Shown in pieces: positions 49,176 through 57,845 of a stretch of 64,000 nucleotides of DNA. The notes under the pieces are model-generated. The model saw only the letters and a program-made list of their open reading frames with translations. It had not been told where the DNA came from and searched no databases. The position numbers were made by a program, and so were the translations under genes. Source of the DNA: Paenibacillus rhizosphaerae (GTDB lineage Bacteria; Bacillota; Bacilli; Paenibacillales; Paenibacillaceae). Numbering within the stretch: position 1 is the first letter of the stretch; every line of letters starts with the position of its first letter. The stretch spans positions 448,513 through 512,512 of the forward strand of contig NZ_JACHXJ010000006.1 in the NCBI RefSeq assembly GCF_014192015.1, read 5' to 3'.

Positions 49176-49757
49176 TCATCGCGAAGAGAATCGCTCCAAG
49201 AGCGAGCTTGTCACGACGCCGAAAATCTTCGGATCGCCATAGGCCCGCGCCGAGAGCATCGCGCCGTGAACCGTCGCCATGAACGCTTCGGCCTCATCAT
49301 GAGGGGTACCCATCAGTTGAAGCTGACCTTGCCGTGCACCGCGCTCCAGCACGGATGTCAACCAAGCCGACAGGGAGCGGAAATGCGCCCGGACCTCTAG
49401 GCAAACTTCCTCGGGCAGGACGGGGAGCTGGCTTGCCAACAGCGCGCAGACACAAAACGGAGCGCTGTCGTCCATGATGCAGGCTTCCCAATAACCAGCA
49501 TAGAACCGAAGCAGTTCGAGCGGATCGGATCCCTGATGCTCAAGATTCGCCATCCCCGCTTCGGCTTCTTTCCGATACCGCGCAACCAGCGTTTGGACCA
49601 GATCGACCTTGCTTGGGAAATGGTGATGGATGCTCGCCTTACGAATCCCAACCACCTCAGCGATATCGGCATAACTGAAGCCGTTGTAGCCGCCAGCGAT
49701 GATCAGAGAACGCGCACAATCCAAAATTTCGTCATAGGTGCTAGATAAATTTGTCAT
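49176..49757 (-). CDS. TetR/AcrR family regulator
   Basis: A 193-residue repressor: ILDCARSLIIAGGYNGFSYA, then EVVGIRKASIHHHFPSKVDL, with a C-terminal effector domain of the TetR_C_16/YcdC kind (cysteines in DSAPFCVCALLASQL). The palindrome at 49767-49784 begins ten bases before its start and implies autoregulation; the similar site at 48775 implies control of the membrane protein gene. Its GC content is higher than that of its neighbours. Confidence 0.87.
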   Translation of the reverse strand: MTNLSSTYDEILDCARSLIIAGGYNGFSYADIAEVVGIRKASIHHHFPSKVDLVQTLVARYRKEAEAGMANLEHQGSDPLELLRFYAGYWEACIMDDSAPFCVCALLASQLPVLPEEVCLEVRAHFRSLSAWLTSVLERGARQGQLQLMGTPHDEAEAFMATVHGAMLSARAYGDPKIFGVVTSSLLERFSSR

Positions 49758-49766
49758 ATCGTCATT

Positions 49767-49784
49767 CTACCTTCTGGTAGGTAG
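49767..49784. promoter_or_regulatory. TetR operator in front of its own gene
   Basis: CTACCTTCTGGTAGGTAG, imperfect palindrome with CTACC/GGTAG arms, directly upstream of the start codon. Confidence 0.7.
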
Positions 49785-49939
49785 TTTGTCAATTAGCATC
49801 GTCGTGTTGTACGGGAGCCGGTATTTCAGAACTAAAGTACAAGTGGCCAATCCTTGTTCACGATCACAAAACCAGGACCGTGATTATTACCAACGTAAAC
49901 CTAACTTTCGCGGTGTGGCTACTCCCTAAGAAACGGTTT

Positions 49940-49958
49940 GTTTACCGTTATAGTAAAC
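49940..49958. promoter_or_regulatory. Unassigned dyad
   Basis: GTTTACCGTTATAGTAAAC has 6-bp arms GTTTAC/GTAAAC around seven bases. It precedes the GNAT remnant and may have been its operator. Confidence 0.35.
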
Positions 49959-50000
49959 GTGATTGGAGAAACCTGAAGCGAAAAAGATAAACAGTCAATC

Positions 50001-50196
50001 ACAGCGGCGGTCAAGGAAAGAACTGCTGACTTGCTTGATTTGTTCTTGGAGTATATCGAGGGAGACATTTCAGGTTTTATGCTTGATGGTCTTACTGCTC
50101 CCTCGAGCGAACGATAACTCAAATCTTTATGAGCGGCTAGGTTTATCAGCTTTCAGTCTATACAAGAAGGTTATTGCTGTTAAGAAGTGGAACTAG
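50001..50196 (+). pseudogene. Remnant of a GNAT acetyltransferase
   Basis: One frame reads AAVKERTADLLDLFLEYIEG, then DISGFMLDGLTAPSSER and stop; a second frame, overlapping its end, reads NSNLYERLGLSAFSLYKKVI and stop. N-xx-LYxxLGF is the usual C-terminal arm of GNAT enzymes. The gene is therefore both truncated and frameshifted. Confidence 0.55.
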
Positions 50197-50243
50197 TCTT
50201 ACAGAAAAATAATATCTTCGGTTCAATATGAAAGGAGATAGTT

Positions 50244-50798
50244 ATGAATAGAGAGGAACTAGGTAAGTTATATCCAATAATAATTGAACGATATGACAAA
50301 AACTGGGTTTCCATGTTTGAAAGGGAAAAACAAAACATCATTAATATTCTTGGTTCAAACATCGCATTAAGGGTGGAGCATATGGGAAGCACTGCGGTTC
50401 CAAACTTATCATCAAAACCTATCGTTGATATTTTAGTGGAGATTCCACAGATAAGTGAATACCGAGATATCATAATTGACTTAATGAGTAAGAAAGAGTA
50501 TACCCTCATGCAGGAACAAAGAAACCATATTATGTTTGTTAAAGGGTATTCCCCTACTGGACTAGAAAAGGAATCCTTCCACATTCATATGGGGACAAAA
50601 GAACAGGATTTCCTATGGGATAGATTGTATTTTAGAAATTATTTAAGGATGAATCCTTCTGTAGCAATGGAGTACGAGGAACTAAAAATTAAATTAGCCG
50701 AAACTTTTAGGCATGACAGGGAAGCCTACACTGAGAGCAAGACGGAGTTTATCAGTAAAATAACAAGATTGGCAAAAGAGAGTTTAACTGTAGAATAG
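50244..50798 (+). CDS. GrpB family protein (UPF0157)
   Basis: A 184-residue soluble protein of the GrpB/UPF0157 family, which has a nucleotidyltransferase-like fold. ALRVEHMGSTAVPNLSSKPI carries the GS motif and VDILVEI the acidic residues; HIHMGTKEQDFLWDRLYFRN is the conserved centre. The function is unknown. GAAAGGAG precedes the ATG. It is AT-rich compared with the housekeeping block after it, and its terminator closes the accessory region. Confidence 0.88.
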   Translation: MNREELGKLYPIIIERYDKNWVSMFEREKQNIINILGSNIALRVEHMGSTAVPNLSSKPIVDILVEIPQISEYRDIIIDLMSKKEYTLMQEQRNHIMFVKGYSPTGLEKESFHIHMGTKEQDFLWDRLYFRNYLRMNPSVAMEYEELKIKLAETFRHDREAYTESKTEFISKITRLAKESLTVE

Positions 50799-50806
50799 GA
50801 ATGAAA

Positions 50807-50831
50807 AAAGAGGGGCTCTGCGCCCCTCTTT
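50807..50831. terminator. Bidirectional terminator
   Basis: AAAGAGGGGC-TCTGC-GCCCCTCTTT, shared by the GrpB-like gene and the converging RlmD gene. Confidence 0.9.
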
Positions 50832-50857
50832 ACTAATTCCGCCAATACATCTCCGAG

Positions 50858-52393
50858 TTATGTCCCGCTCCAAACTAACAGTGAGCAACACTCCACATGC
50901 ACCGTGTGCGGAAACATATCCACCGGCGTCACTTCCACCGTGCGGTACCCGCCATCCTCCAGCACCCGCAAATCCCGCGCCAGTGTGGAAGGATTACAGC
51001 TCACATACACCACCCGCTCCGGCTTCATCTCCAAAATCGTCTCCAGCAGCTTCGGATCGCAGCCCTTGCGCGGCGGGTCAACAACGATGACGTCCGCTTC
51101 GATGCCCTGCTCCTTCCAGGCAGGAATCACATCCTCAGACGCCCCTACCTCAAACGTTACATTACTCATCCCATTCAGCTCCGCATTGCGGCGTGCATCC
51201 TCAATCGCCTCCGGAACGATTTCGACGCCGTACACCTTGCCCGCATGCTGCGCCAGGAACAGTGAAATCGTCCCGATGCCGCAGTACGCGTCGATAACCG
51301 TTTCTTTCCCGGTCAGCTGCGCATACTCGACGGTCTTCCCGTACAGCACTTCCGTCTGCGCCGGGTTCACCTGATAGAACGACCGCGCAGAGATGGCGAA
51401 CTTCACGTCGCCGATATAGTCATAGATAACCTCGCTGCCCCACAGGACGCGAGTCACGTCTCCGAAAATAACATTCGTCTGCTTTGTGTTCACGTTCTGG
51501 CAGATGCTAACCGCCGACGGCAGCTGTTTGCGGATCTCCGAGATCCACTCATCCGCATGCGGTATCTTATCCCCGTTCGTTACCAGAACGATCATCATCT
51601 CGCTGGTACGGAAAGCGACCTTCACGACAACGTGGCGCAGCAGGCCTTGGCCGCTCTCCTCGTCGTAGGCGGAGACGCCGAGCTTCCGCCCGATGGCCTT
51701 CACGCGGGCAACGACCTCGTCGTTGTGCTCGTGCTGGATGAGGCAGGCCTCCATGTCGATGATGCGGTGGCTGCCGCGGGCGTAGAAGCCGCCCACCAGG
51801 CCGCCTTCGGTGACGCCGATCGGCACCTGGGCCTTGTTGCGGTAGCGCCACGGCTCGTTCATGCCCAGCGTGGCATGAACCTGGATGCCCTGCTGCGCTG
51901 CGCCGCCCGCTGCGGCAGCGGAAGCAGCCGCAGCAGCGTCCGCGCCTGCCGCCCCACCTATGGCCTGCACCCCGCGCAGCTCGGGCTCGCCGAGCACCTG
52001 CAGTTTGCCGATGCGCGTCAGGTTGTCCACGACCAGCTGGCGCTTCCACGCGAGCTGGGCGGCATAGTCCATGTGCTGCAGCTGGCAGCCGCCGCACTGG
52101 TCATAGATCGGGCAGGGCGCCGCGATCCGGTCGGGGCTCGCCTGCACGATGTCGAGCAGCTTGGCGTAGCCGTACTGCTTCTTGGTCTTGAGCACCTTCA
52201 CGCGGACTTTCTCGCCGGGAAGGGCGCCCGCGACGAACAGGGTATAGCCTTCGGCGCGGCCGACCCCTTCTCCGTCATGGTTCATGCCGATGATGTCGAT
52301 GACGGCTTCATCGTTTTTCGCTACCGGCAGGCCGGCAATCGGTGCAGGCGTGCTGCGGCTGCCGGGATTCCGGCGGCTGTGTCGCTTGTTCAT
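50858..52393 (-). CDS. rlmD: 23S rRNA (uracil-C5)-methyltransferase
   Basis: A 511-residue RumA/RlmCD-type enzyme. A TRAM RNA-binding domain covers the N-terminal part (IIGMNHDGEGVGRAEGYTLF), the iron-sulfur cysteines lie in CPIYDQCGGC plus a later one, and the SAM domain has VIDAYCGIGTISLFLAQHAG, DPPRKGCDPKLL and the catalytic cysteine in YVSCNPSTLARD. It methylates U747 and/or U1939. The ATG at 52393 is chosen; an 18-codon upstream extension is less likely. An Ala/Gly-rich insertion of about 24 residues (51887-51958) is unusual. Confidence 0.92.
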   Translation of the reverse strand: MNKRHSRRNPGSRSTPAPIAGLPVAKNDEAVIDIIGMNHDGEGVGRAEGYTLFVAGALPGEKVRVKVLKTKKQYGYAKLLDIVQASPDRIAAPCPIYDQCGGCQLQHMDYAAQLAWKRQLVVDNLTRIGKLQVLGEPELRGVQAIGGAAGADAAAAASAAAAGGAAQQGIQVHATLGMNEPWRYRNKAQVPIGVTEGGLVGGFYARGSHRIIDMEACLIQHEHNDEVVARVKAIGRKLGVSAYDEESGQGLLRHVVVKVAFRTSEMMIVLVTNGDKIPHADEWISEIRKQLPSAVSICQNVNTKQTNVIFGDVTRVLWGSEVIYDYIGDVKFAISARSFYQVNPAQTEVLYGKTVEYAQLTGKETVIDAYCGIGTISLFLAQHAGKVYGVEIVPEAIEDARRNAELNGMSNVTFEVGASEDVIPAWKEQGIEADVIVVDPPRKGCDPKLLETILEMKPERVVYVSCNPSTLARDLRVLEDGGYRTVEVTPVDMFPHTVHVECCSLLVWSGT

Positions 52394-52739
52394 GCTGCTT
52401 GAGTCACTTCTTTCGAGTATATTTTGAAAGGGAAAGCCCCGATTCACGGCGGCCTGTCCACTTGTATTCGTTAATGTCTTTTAGTTTGATTATGCTGTAT
52501 CCCGCAGGTCATAAGCCCCACAACCCTCCGGCTTCATTTCTTCCCCGCATCCTTCCCATTATAACAGAAAAGCGCACAAAAAAAGTCAAGATGCCCTGCC
52601 CTCATCCTAACGGATGAGCTGCATGCCGACACCTTAACTCTCCTACGATGATCCACCGCCTGCTCAGCTTCCCTGCGCCTGGACGAACCATCCTATTCCT
52701 ATCCATGTTGTCTATATCGAAGTATGTCAAAAACAAGCC
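52394..52739. other. Intergenic stretch, no gene seen
   Basis: About 350 bases between dagK and rlmD. No frame with a ribosome site, no repeat and no clear hairpin with a T run. It presumably holds the promoter of rlmD. Confidence 0.6.
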
Positions 52740-53621
52740 TTAAGCAAAAATCCGCAAGTGCTGCGGCAGCACCGAAAACTGCCCCGGCAGCGTTCCGCCA
52801 AGCTCCCCGTCCAGGTTCAGCAGCACCTTGCCCGGGGACGTCACTTCCATCGATCTCGTGCGGAAATAGACGACCTTCTTGTCGTTGAAATGCTCGCCGC
52901 GCAGCGCGAGGCTGACCAGCCGCACGAATTCGGCCAGATTGCATTTCTTGAGGGCGATCACGTCGAGCAGGCCATCGTCGATCCGCGCGCCCGGCGCGAG
53001 CTTCTCGAAGCCGCCGACGGAGTTCGTGTTCGTGATCAGGAAGATCATGAACTCGTCATGGATCGTCTCCTGGCCCTCGGCATGGATGATCAGCTCCTGC
53101 GGAGACAGGCTGACCATTTTCTCCACGCCTTTAATATAATAAGCGAGCTGGCCGATCATCGTCTTCAGCCGGCTGGGCACGTCATACGTCAGCTCTGTGA
53201 GTGTGCCTCCCCCAGCAATGTTGATGAAATAGCGGTCATTCGCCTTGCCCACGTCGATGGGGCGGGTCTGCTGGCGGATGACCAGGTCGCAGTAGTCTTC
53301 CCAGTTCCTTGGAATGCCCAGTCCCCGCGCAAAATCGTTTGTCGTTCCGACCGGGAACACGCCGAGCGGCGGCAGGTTATCCCGCTCCGCCATGCCGTTG
53401 ACGACCTCGTACAGCGTGCCGTCCCCGCCGGCGGCGATGATCATGTCGTACCCCCGCTCCACGGCGTCGATGGCCGCCTTCGTGGCGTCCCCTTCGCCCA
53501 TCGTGGCATGGCAGGAAGCCTCGATGCCGCCCTGATCGAGCCGGTGCAGAATGTCCGGCAGACGCCGGCGCATCTCCTCCCGGCCTGAGGTGGGATTATA
53601 AATCAAACGTGCTCTTTTCAT
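52740..53621 (-). CDS. dagK: Diacylglycerol kinase
   Basis: A 293-residue soluble lipid kinase of the DagK/YegS family. The nucleotide loop AAGGDGTLYEVVNG (residues 63-76), the start IYNPTSGREEMR and the PVGTTNDFARGLG motif are complete. It returns diacylglycerol from lipoteichoic acid synthesis to phosphatidic acid. Codon use and position fit a housekeeping gene. It lies 50 bases downstream of the sirohydrochlorin chelatase-like gene. Confidence 0.93.
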   Translation of the reverse strand: MKRARLIYNPTSGREEMRRRLPDILHRLDQGGIEASCHATMGEGDATKAAIDAVERGYDMIIAAGGDGTLYEVVNGMAERDNLPPLGVFPVGTTNDFARGLGIPRNWEDYCDLVIRQQTRPIDVGKANDRYFINIAGGGTLTELTYDVPSRLKTMIGQLAYYIKGVEKMVSLSPQELIIHAEGQETIHDEFMIFLITNTNSVGGFEKLAPGARIDDGLLDVIALKKCNLAEFVRLVSLALRGEHFNDKKVVYFRTRSMEVTSPGKVLLNLDGELGGTLPGQFSVLPQHLRIFA

Positions 53622-53672
53622 ACATACGCCACCTAATAAGTTGATAATTTCCGAATAAGCGCCTGTTCCTTA

Positions 53673-54449
53673 TCATGACGCGTCAGCATCACGCGCAAGC
53701 CAGCTCCGGATCTGCCGCTCCATCCAATGGGTCAGCAGCGGGTGCGGCAGCAGCGCTTCACCTGAATACCGGTAATTTAACCCGTCCAGCCGCTGCGGAA
53801 TCACCGTCCGGGTGAAATACCCGTCACTCAAAAACAGCGGAGCTGCAATCACCTGCATCCCGCGTTCCTGCTGCCAGTATTCCACCTTCGCCCGCACGCT
53901 GTCAGGCCGTAGCAGGGCATAGTCCGCCGCGGCCAGGCCGCCGATCGCCCGGGCGCTCTCCGCGAGACGTGAGAGGCCCTCCTCCCAGCGCTCGCGGAAG
54001 CCGTCATGGCTGCTGCCGTGACCAACAAGAATAAGAACCTCCTCGCCGGGGTTCTCCGATTCCGTCTTCACTTTATCCCACACCATGCGGGCCACGTCCG
54101 GATCGTTGTCGATCGGCTCTCCATACAGAATATTCGCCCGGATGCGAAATGGCTCCAGGTCCGTGTCGATGGCCGGGGCGTCAATGACGCCGAGCGCATA
54201 TGCGATTTCATTCACATGGGTGCTGCCCGAAGAGACAAACAGCGGAATCACCAATATATCCGTAACGCCCTGGCTCTCCAGTTCATCAATCCCGTCCTGA
54301 ATCAAGCGGCCTTCCACGATCTCCAAGAACGAAGCCGCCACAGGGAGTTCTCCCCGCAGCGGCAGCTGTTGGACGGCATCGTCGACCAGCTGGACCCAGG
54401 AGGATTCCCTGGAGCCGTGACTGATAACAAGTACCCCCGGTTTGCGCAT
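53673..54449 (-). CDS. Sirohydrochlorin chelatase family protein (CbiX/SirB)
   Basis: A 258-residue protein with two chelatase half-domains: VLVISHGSRESSWVQLVDDA at the start, VIPLFVSSGSTHVNEI closing the first half, then LILVGHGSSHDGFRERWEEG and VIAAPLFLSDGYFTRTVIPQ in the second. The histidines in SHGS and GHGS coordinate the metal. Members insert Fe or Co into sirohydrochlorin for siroheme or cobalamin. The stop of YerC is one base away, so they are cotranscribed, although no other siroheme genes are present here. Confidence 0.87.
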   Translation of the reverse strand: MRKPGVLVISHGSRESSWVQLVDDAVQQLPLRGELPVAASFLEIVEGRLIQDGIDELESQGVTDILVIPLFVSSGSTHVNEIAYALGVIDAPAIDTDLEPFRIRANILYGEPIDNDPDVARMVWDKVKTESENPGEEVLILVGHGSSHDGFRERWEEGLSRLAESARAIGGLAAADYALLRPDSVRAKVEYWQQERGMQVIAAPLFLSDGYFTRTVIPQRLDGLNYRYSGEALLPHPLLTHWMERQIRSWLARDADAS

Positions 54450-54450
54450 A

Positions 54451-54741
54451 TTAACGCCCGAGACGCTCTAACGTCATTTTATACCCTTCGTTGCCATAAT
54501 TCAAACAGCGCTTCACCCGCGAAATGGTGGCCGTGCTCGCTCCCGTCTCCGCTTCGATCTGATTGTACGTGCTGCCCTTGCCGAGCATACGCGCCACTTC
54601 CAGACGCTGGGAGAGGGATTGAATCTCGTTAACGGTACATAGATCGTCGAAAAATACGTAGCATTCCTCTACATCTTTAAGAGTTAAAATGGCTTCAAAT
54701 AGTTGGTCGATGCTTTTATCATTAAGTTTCTTCAGTTGCAC
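54451..54741 (-). CDS. yerC: YerC/YecD family TrpR-like regulator
   Basis: A 96-residue TrpR-superfamily protein. LCTVNEIQSLSQRLEVARML and GSTYNQIEAETGASTATISR form the helix-turn-helix, followed by KRCLNYGNEGYKM. Bacillus subtilis YerC is its best-known relative; the controlled genes are not established. It is the first gene of a minus-strand row (yerC, sirB-like, dagK). Its Bacillus neighbour yerB has a homologue 5 kb away at 59696. Confidence 0.9.
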   Translation of the reverse strand: MQLKKLNDKSIDQLFEAILTLKDVEECYVFFDDLCTVNEIQSLSQRLEVARMLGKGSTYNQIEAETGASTATISRVKRCLNYGNEGYKMTLERLGR

Positions 54742-55265
54742 TGAAATATCATCCCCTATTGTAACTATTGCCTATTCAGGATTTTGCTCCCGTCACAGGG
54801 TCTTTCCACATTTAATATCGGTCAATCCGTGTTCAAATGATAGTCCTCTATGTACTCCCATTGTACCGAGCCGGTATGAACTTTTCAAGCGTTAACGGAT
54901 TCACGCACTGAAGAGTTGCATGGCAGCAGGCCAAATAAAGCGGCATGGATCCGCCGCCCGGTCCCCGATGCCCTTCCACGGTTAAAATGCATAGAACACC
55001 ACCTTCCACTTGAAAGCGCTTAAATTATACATCATCCGGGCGGGCTTGTACATGTTTTGGTGGATCATTTCCAATTCTCGGCATCAGATTCAGGTCGTGA
55101 TCACAGACTGGCGATATTCCTGCCTCCACACCTGCACCAACCGGGCCCCCGCTGAATCTTGTAGGATAAGGGCCGTGTGATCCTTGAATGTCGATTTTTG
55201 TGCAAAAGAAAAACCGCCCTATATGGCGGCGTGGCTCGTTGCTGTGATGTCCTGTCGTGTCCAGT
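54742..55265. other. Intergenic stretch, no gene supported
   Basis: About 520 bases. A sequence TGAAAGCGCTTAAA at 55011-55024 resembles a CcpA site but misses a key C, and no gene starts next to it. No repeat copies occur here. Confidence 0.5.
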
Positions 55266-55502
55266 TCATTCCGGACTCGAAGGTCCTTCCTTGGCTCGGG
55301 AATTCTTCTCCTGATGGTAATCTTCCCAGAGCGGAGCGATGTAGTGTTCCAACGTGTTCACGAGCTCATTTCTCCGGCCTTCTTCGATATTGACCGTGTC
55401 ATTTAAAATATCGTTTCGAATCCGGATGAGCACAAATAGTGGGGGTAATGCCACCTCGCGCAGTGCCTGAATCATGTGTTCTTCTTGGGACGAAATATCC
55501 AT
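55266..55502 (-). CDS. Hypothetical protein, 78 residues
   Basis: A small acidic helical protein: MDISSQEEHMIQALREVALP, LFVLIRIRNDILNDTVNIEE, ending SRAKEGPSSPE. The ATG at 55502 has AAAAGGAAG upstream. It has no signal or membrane segment beyond a weak hydrophobic patch. Family unknown, but the frame has normal host codon use. Confidence 0.6.
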   Translation of the reverse strand: MDISSQEEHMIQALREVALPPLFVLIRIRNDILNDTVNIEEGRRNELVNTLEHYIAPLWEDYHQEKNSRAKEGPSSPE

Positions 55503-55740
55503 CACGGCATCTTCCTTTTCTATTCGGGATGACCTCATTATAAACCGTGACATTAATGTCAGGGTCAAGCGAAAATAAAGCCGCAGTCCAACGATGCCAC
55601 CCGTTCCCTTCGCTGCTTCCGCGCCCCCTGGGCATCCGCCCGTTTCCGCTCCTATCCCTGTCTACCGGGCTAACGTCCATACATTATGTTTGCCCAGCAC
55701 ATACAGTATAGTAAATCATTCCAAAAAGGAAAGTGATATC

Positions 55741-56334
55741 ATGCCTGAGCATTACTATCATAAGTCAAAGGCAAAGCCCAAAGCTGATCACCGCTCGCTG
55801 AACGAATTTGCCTCCCCATATCCGCAGTCCCCGTATCCCGGTATTCAAGGCTATCCCGATTTTGGAGCACCCGGCGGATTACCCGGCGGCGCTCCCGGGT
55901 TTGTGCCTTATTACGGGCCGGAAGGGCTGGCTGGTACAGCCGAGGTCATCCCGCCGGTATCTGCAGCCGCCTCCGCTGCTCCCGCGGCCGCCGCAGCCGC
56001 AGCCGCCGCACCGGTCGCCGCCGCAGCCGAAACCGCCAAGACCGGCTTCTCCCTCGCCCAGCTCGGCGACCTCAAGGGACTGATCGACCGGGTGGGCGGC
56101 ATCGACGGCATCGTGAACTCCGTCGGTAAGTTCCAGAAGGTGATGACCGGTATGCAGCAGATCGCCCCAATGTTTAAGCTGTTCGCGGGTCTCGGTAAAG
56201 GCAAGACCAACAGCAGCAATGATGGAGAGTACAGACCCCGCCGGAAGAAGAAGTCCAAAAAGTCGACTTCCAAGAAAAAATCGTCGTCGAAGAAGAGCTC
56301 GTCGAAAAAAACTTCCAAGAAGAAGCGCAGCTGA
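55741..56334 (+). CDS. Low-complexity protein with poly-Ala linker and Lys/Ser tail
   Basis: A 197-residue protein with four parts: a polar, proline- and glycine-rich N-terminus (YPQSPYPGIQGYPDFGAPGG), a poly-alanine stretch (about residues 76-100), a short helical block LAQLGDLKGLIDRVGGIDGI with VNSVGKFQKVMTGMQQIAPM, and a highly basic tail of almost only Lys and Ser (about 165-197). AGGAAAG precedes the ATG at 55741. The helical block resembles the YqfQ/VrrA group of spore-coat-associated proteins; that link is a guess. The tail could bind nucleic acid or anionic polymers. Confidence 0.65.
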   Translation: MPEHYYHKSKAKPKADHRSLNEFASPYPQSPYPGIQGYPDFGAPGGLPGGAPGFVPYYGPEGLAGTAEVIPPVSAAASAAPAAAAAAAAAPVAAAAETAKTGFSLAQLGDLKGLIDRVGGIDGIVNSVGKFQKVMTGMQQIAPMFKLFAGLGKGKTNSSNDGEYRPRRKKKSKKSTSKKKSSSKKSSSKKTSKKKRS

Positions 56335-56667
56335 CGTTAAAAAAGCCACCACCATTGCCGTTTAAGCCGAACGAAGCCTTCATGGTGTTGATCCATCATC
56401 CACTGTACCGATACCCTCATGACGTCCGATTTTACCGAAAGAATGACGATGTTCCCTCTTCGCCACCATATCATTGCCCAAAGAACATACAAGCGCCAGG
56501 TCCCAAGCGCAGAAGTCTCTCCACTTCCGTGCCTGGCCTGGCGCATTCCGTTCTACTATACGTGATCTTATCCTGTCGGTCCGTTCTAATTTACCCTGCC
56601 CTGGCCGATTGCCCTGTTCTACCTTGCCATACTCTTGGCCTGACGCAACCCTTTATGGCCCCTAAAC
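56335..56667. other. Intergenic stretch, nothing supported
   Basis: About 330 bases between converging genes. I see no coding pattern, repeat or clear terminator hairpin. Confidence 0.5.
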
Positions 56668-57627
56668 CTATTTGAACCAACCGCGCTTCGTGAACCATAG
56701 CACCATGCCCGCCCCCAGCACGAACATGAGCAGCATGACGGCGGGGTAGCCGTACTTCCAGTGCAGCTCGGGCATATCGACGAAATTCATGCCGTAGATG
56801 CCGGCGATGAGCGTCAGCGGCATGAAGATGACGGTAATGACCGTCAGCGTCTTCATGATCGCGTTCGCCCGGTTGGAATTGAGCGAGATGTAGCTGTCGC
56901 GCAGGTCGGCGGTCATTTCGCGGTCGGCCTCGATCATGTCGGTCAGCTTAAGCAGGTGGTCGTAGATATCGGCAAAATACACCTTATGCTCGTTGTTGTT
57001 CTGGACATGCTGGGAGTTGACGACCCGGTACAGCAGATCGCGCATCGGCACGATCGTCCGCCGCAGCTTCAGCAGCCGGCCGCGCAGGTCGAACACCTGG
57101 TTCATCAGCTCCTCGACCGACTCTTTGCCGCCGCGGTTCTCCAGGTCGGCCAGCTCATCCTCGATTTTGTATAAGCTCGGAAAATAGCGGTCCACCAGGT
57201 GGTCCATAACGGTATAGGCGCAGGAAACCGGGCCGCGCGCCCAGATTTTGCGGTCATGCGCGTGCTGGAGGATCTGATTCCAGGCATCGTCGACGACCGG
57301 CAGCTCTTTGAGATGAAAAGACACGAGCAGGTCATGCCCGAGGAAGAGGTCTACCTCATCAACCCCGAGGGTATCGGGATCAAGCGCATGCAGAACGAAG
57401 AACTGCAGATCCTCGTACATATCCAGCTTCGGCCGCTGCAGCACATGCATGCAGTCCTCGACCGCCAGCGGGTGAAAATGAAAATACGTATGTAAAAGGG
57501 CGGACTCCTCTTCGTTCGGACCGTTGAAATCCACCCACATCCAAGCATAGTCCTCCATCCGGGCTTCCTCCAGCGAAATTCCCGTCAGCACCTCATGGGA
57601 ATGGGTAATGGCAAGCGTGCGTATCAT
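56668..57627 (-). CDS. corA: Magnesium transporter CorA family protein
   Basis: A 319-residue channel-like transporter for Mg2+ or Co2+. The long N-terminal cytoplasmic domain ends in a coiled helix, followed by TM1 (TLTVITVIFMPLTLIAGIYG), the selectivity motif GMN at 279-281, the loop FVDMPELHWKYG and TM2, and a basic end KRGWFK. These are full hallmarks of CorA. It forms pentamers in the membrane. It is a single-gene unit. Confidence 0.94.
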   Translation of the reverse strand: MIRTLAITHSHEVLTGISLEEARMEDYAWMWVDFNGPNEEESALLHTYFHFHPLAVEDCMHVLQRPKLDMYEDLQFFVLHALDPDTLGVDEVDLFLGHDLLVSFHLKELPVVDDAWNQILQHAHDRKIWARGPVSCAYTVMDHLVDRYFPSLYKIEDELADLENRGGKESVEELMNQVFDLRGRLLKLRRTIVPMRDLLYRVVNSQHVQNNNEHKVYFADIYDHLLKLTDMIEADREMTADLRDSYISLNSNRANAIMKTLTVITVIFMPLTLIAGIYGMNFVDMPELHWKYGYPAVMLLMFVLGAGMVLWFTKRGWFK

Positions 57628-57845
57628 CGGCGTTCAGCTAAGCTCCCCTCTAGCGGCTTGTGTTCCGGCTCCGGCAGAAGCGGAGCACCTCATATGTATG
57701 TTCTGATCTATCTTCGTATTGTACAGCATCCGTTCGAATGAAGTCACGCCGGCCTATTTTAACGTAACAAAAAAGCCAACCCTTTGACGATTGGCCCCCA
57801 CTCTACTCCAAATGTGTACATCTATATATTGATATTTAAACAAGA

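Noticed and set aside
51557..52402. Long plus-strand open frame (281 codons)
   Set aside because: Antisense to rlmD; caused by its high GC. The sense strand has all enzyme motifs.
55011..55024. CcpA site
   Set aside because: TGAAAGCGCTTAAA misses the conserved C near the end, and no gene start is close.
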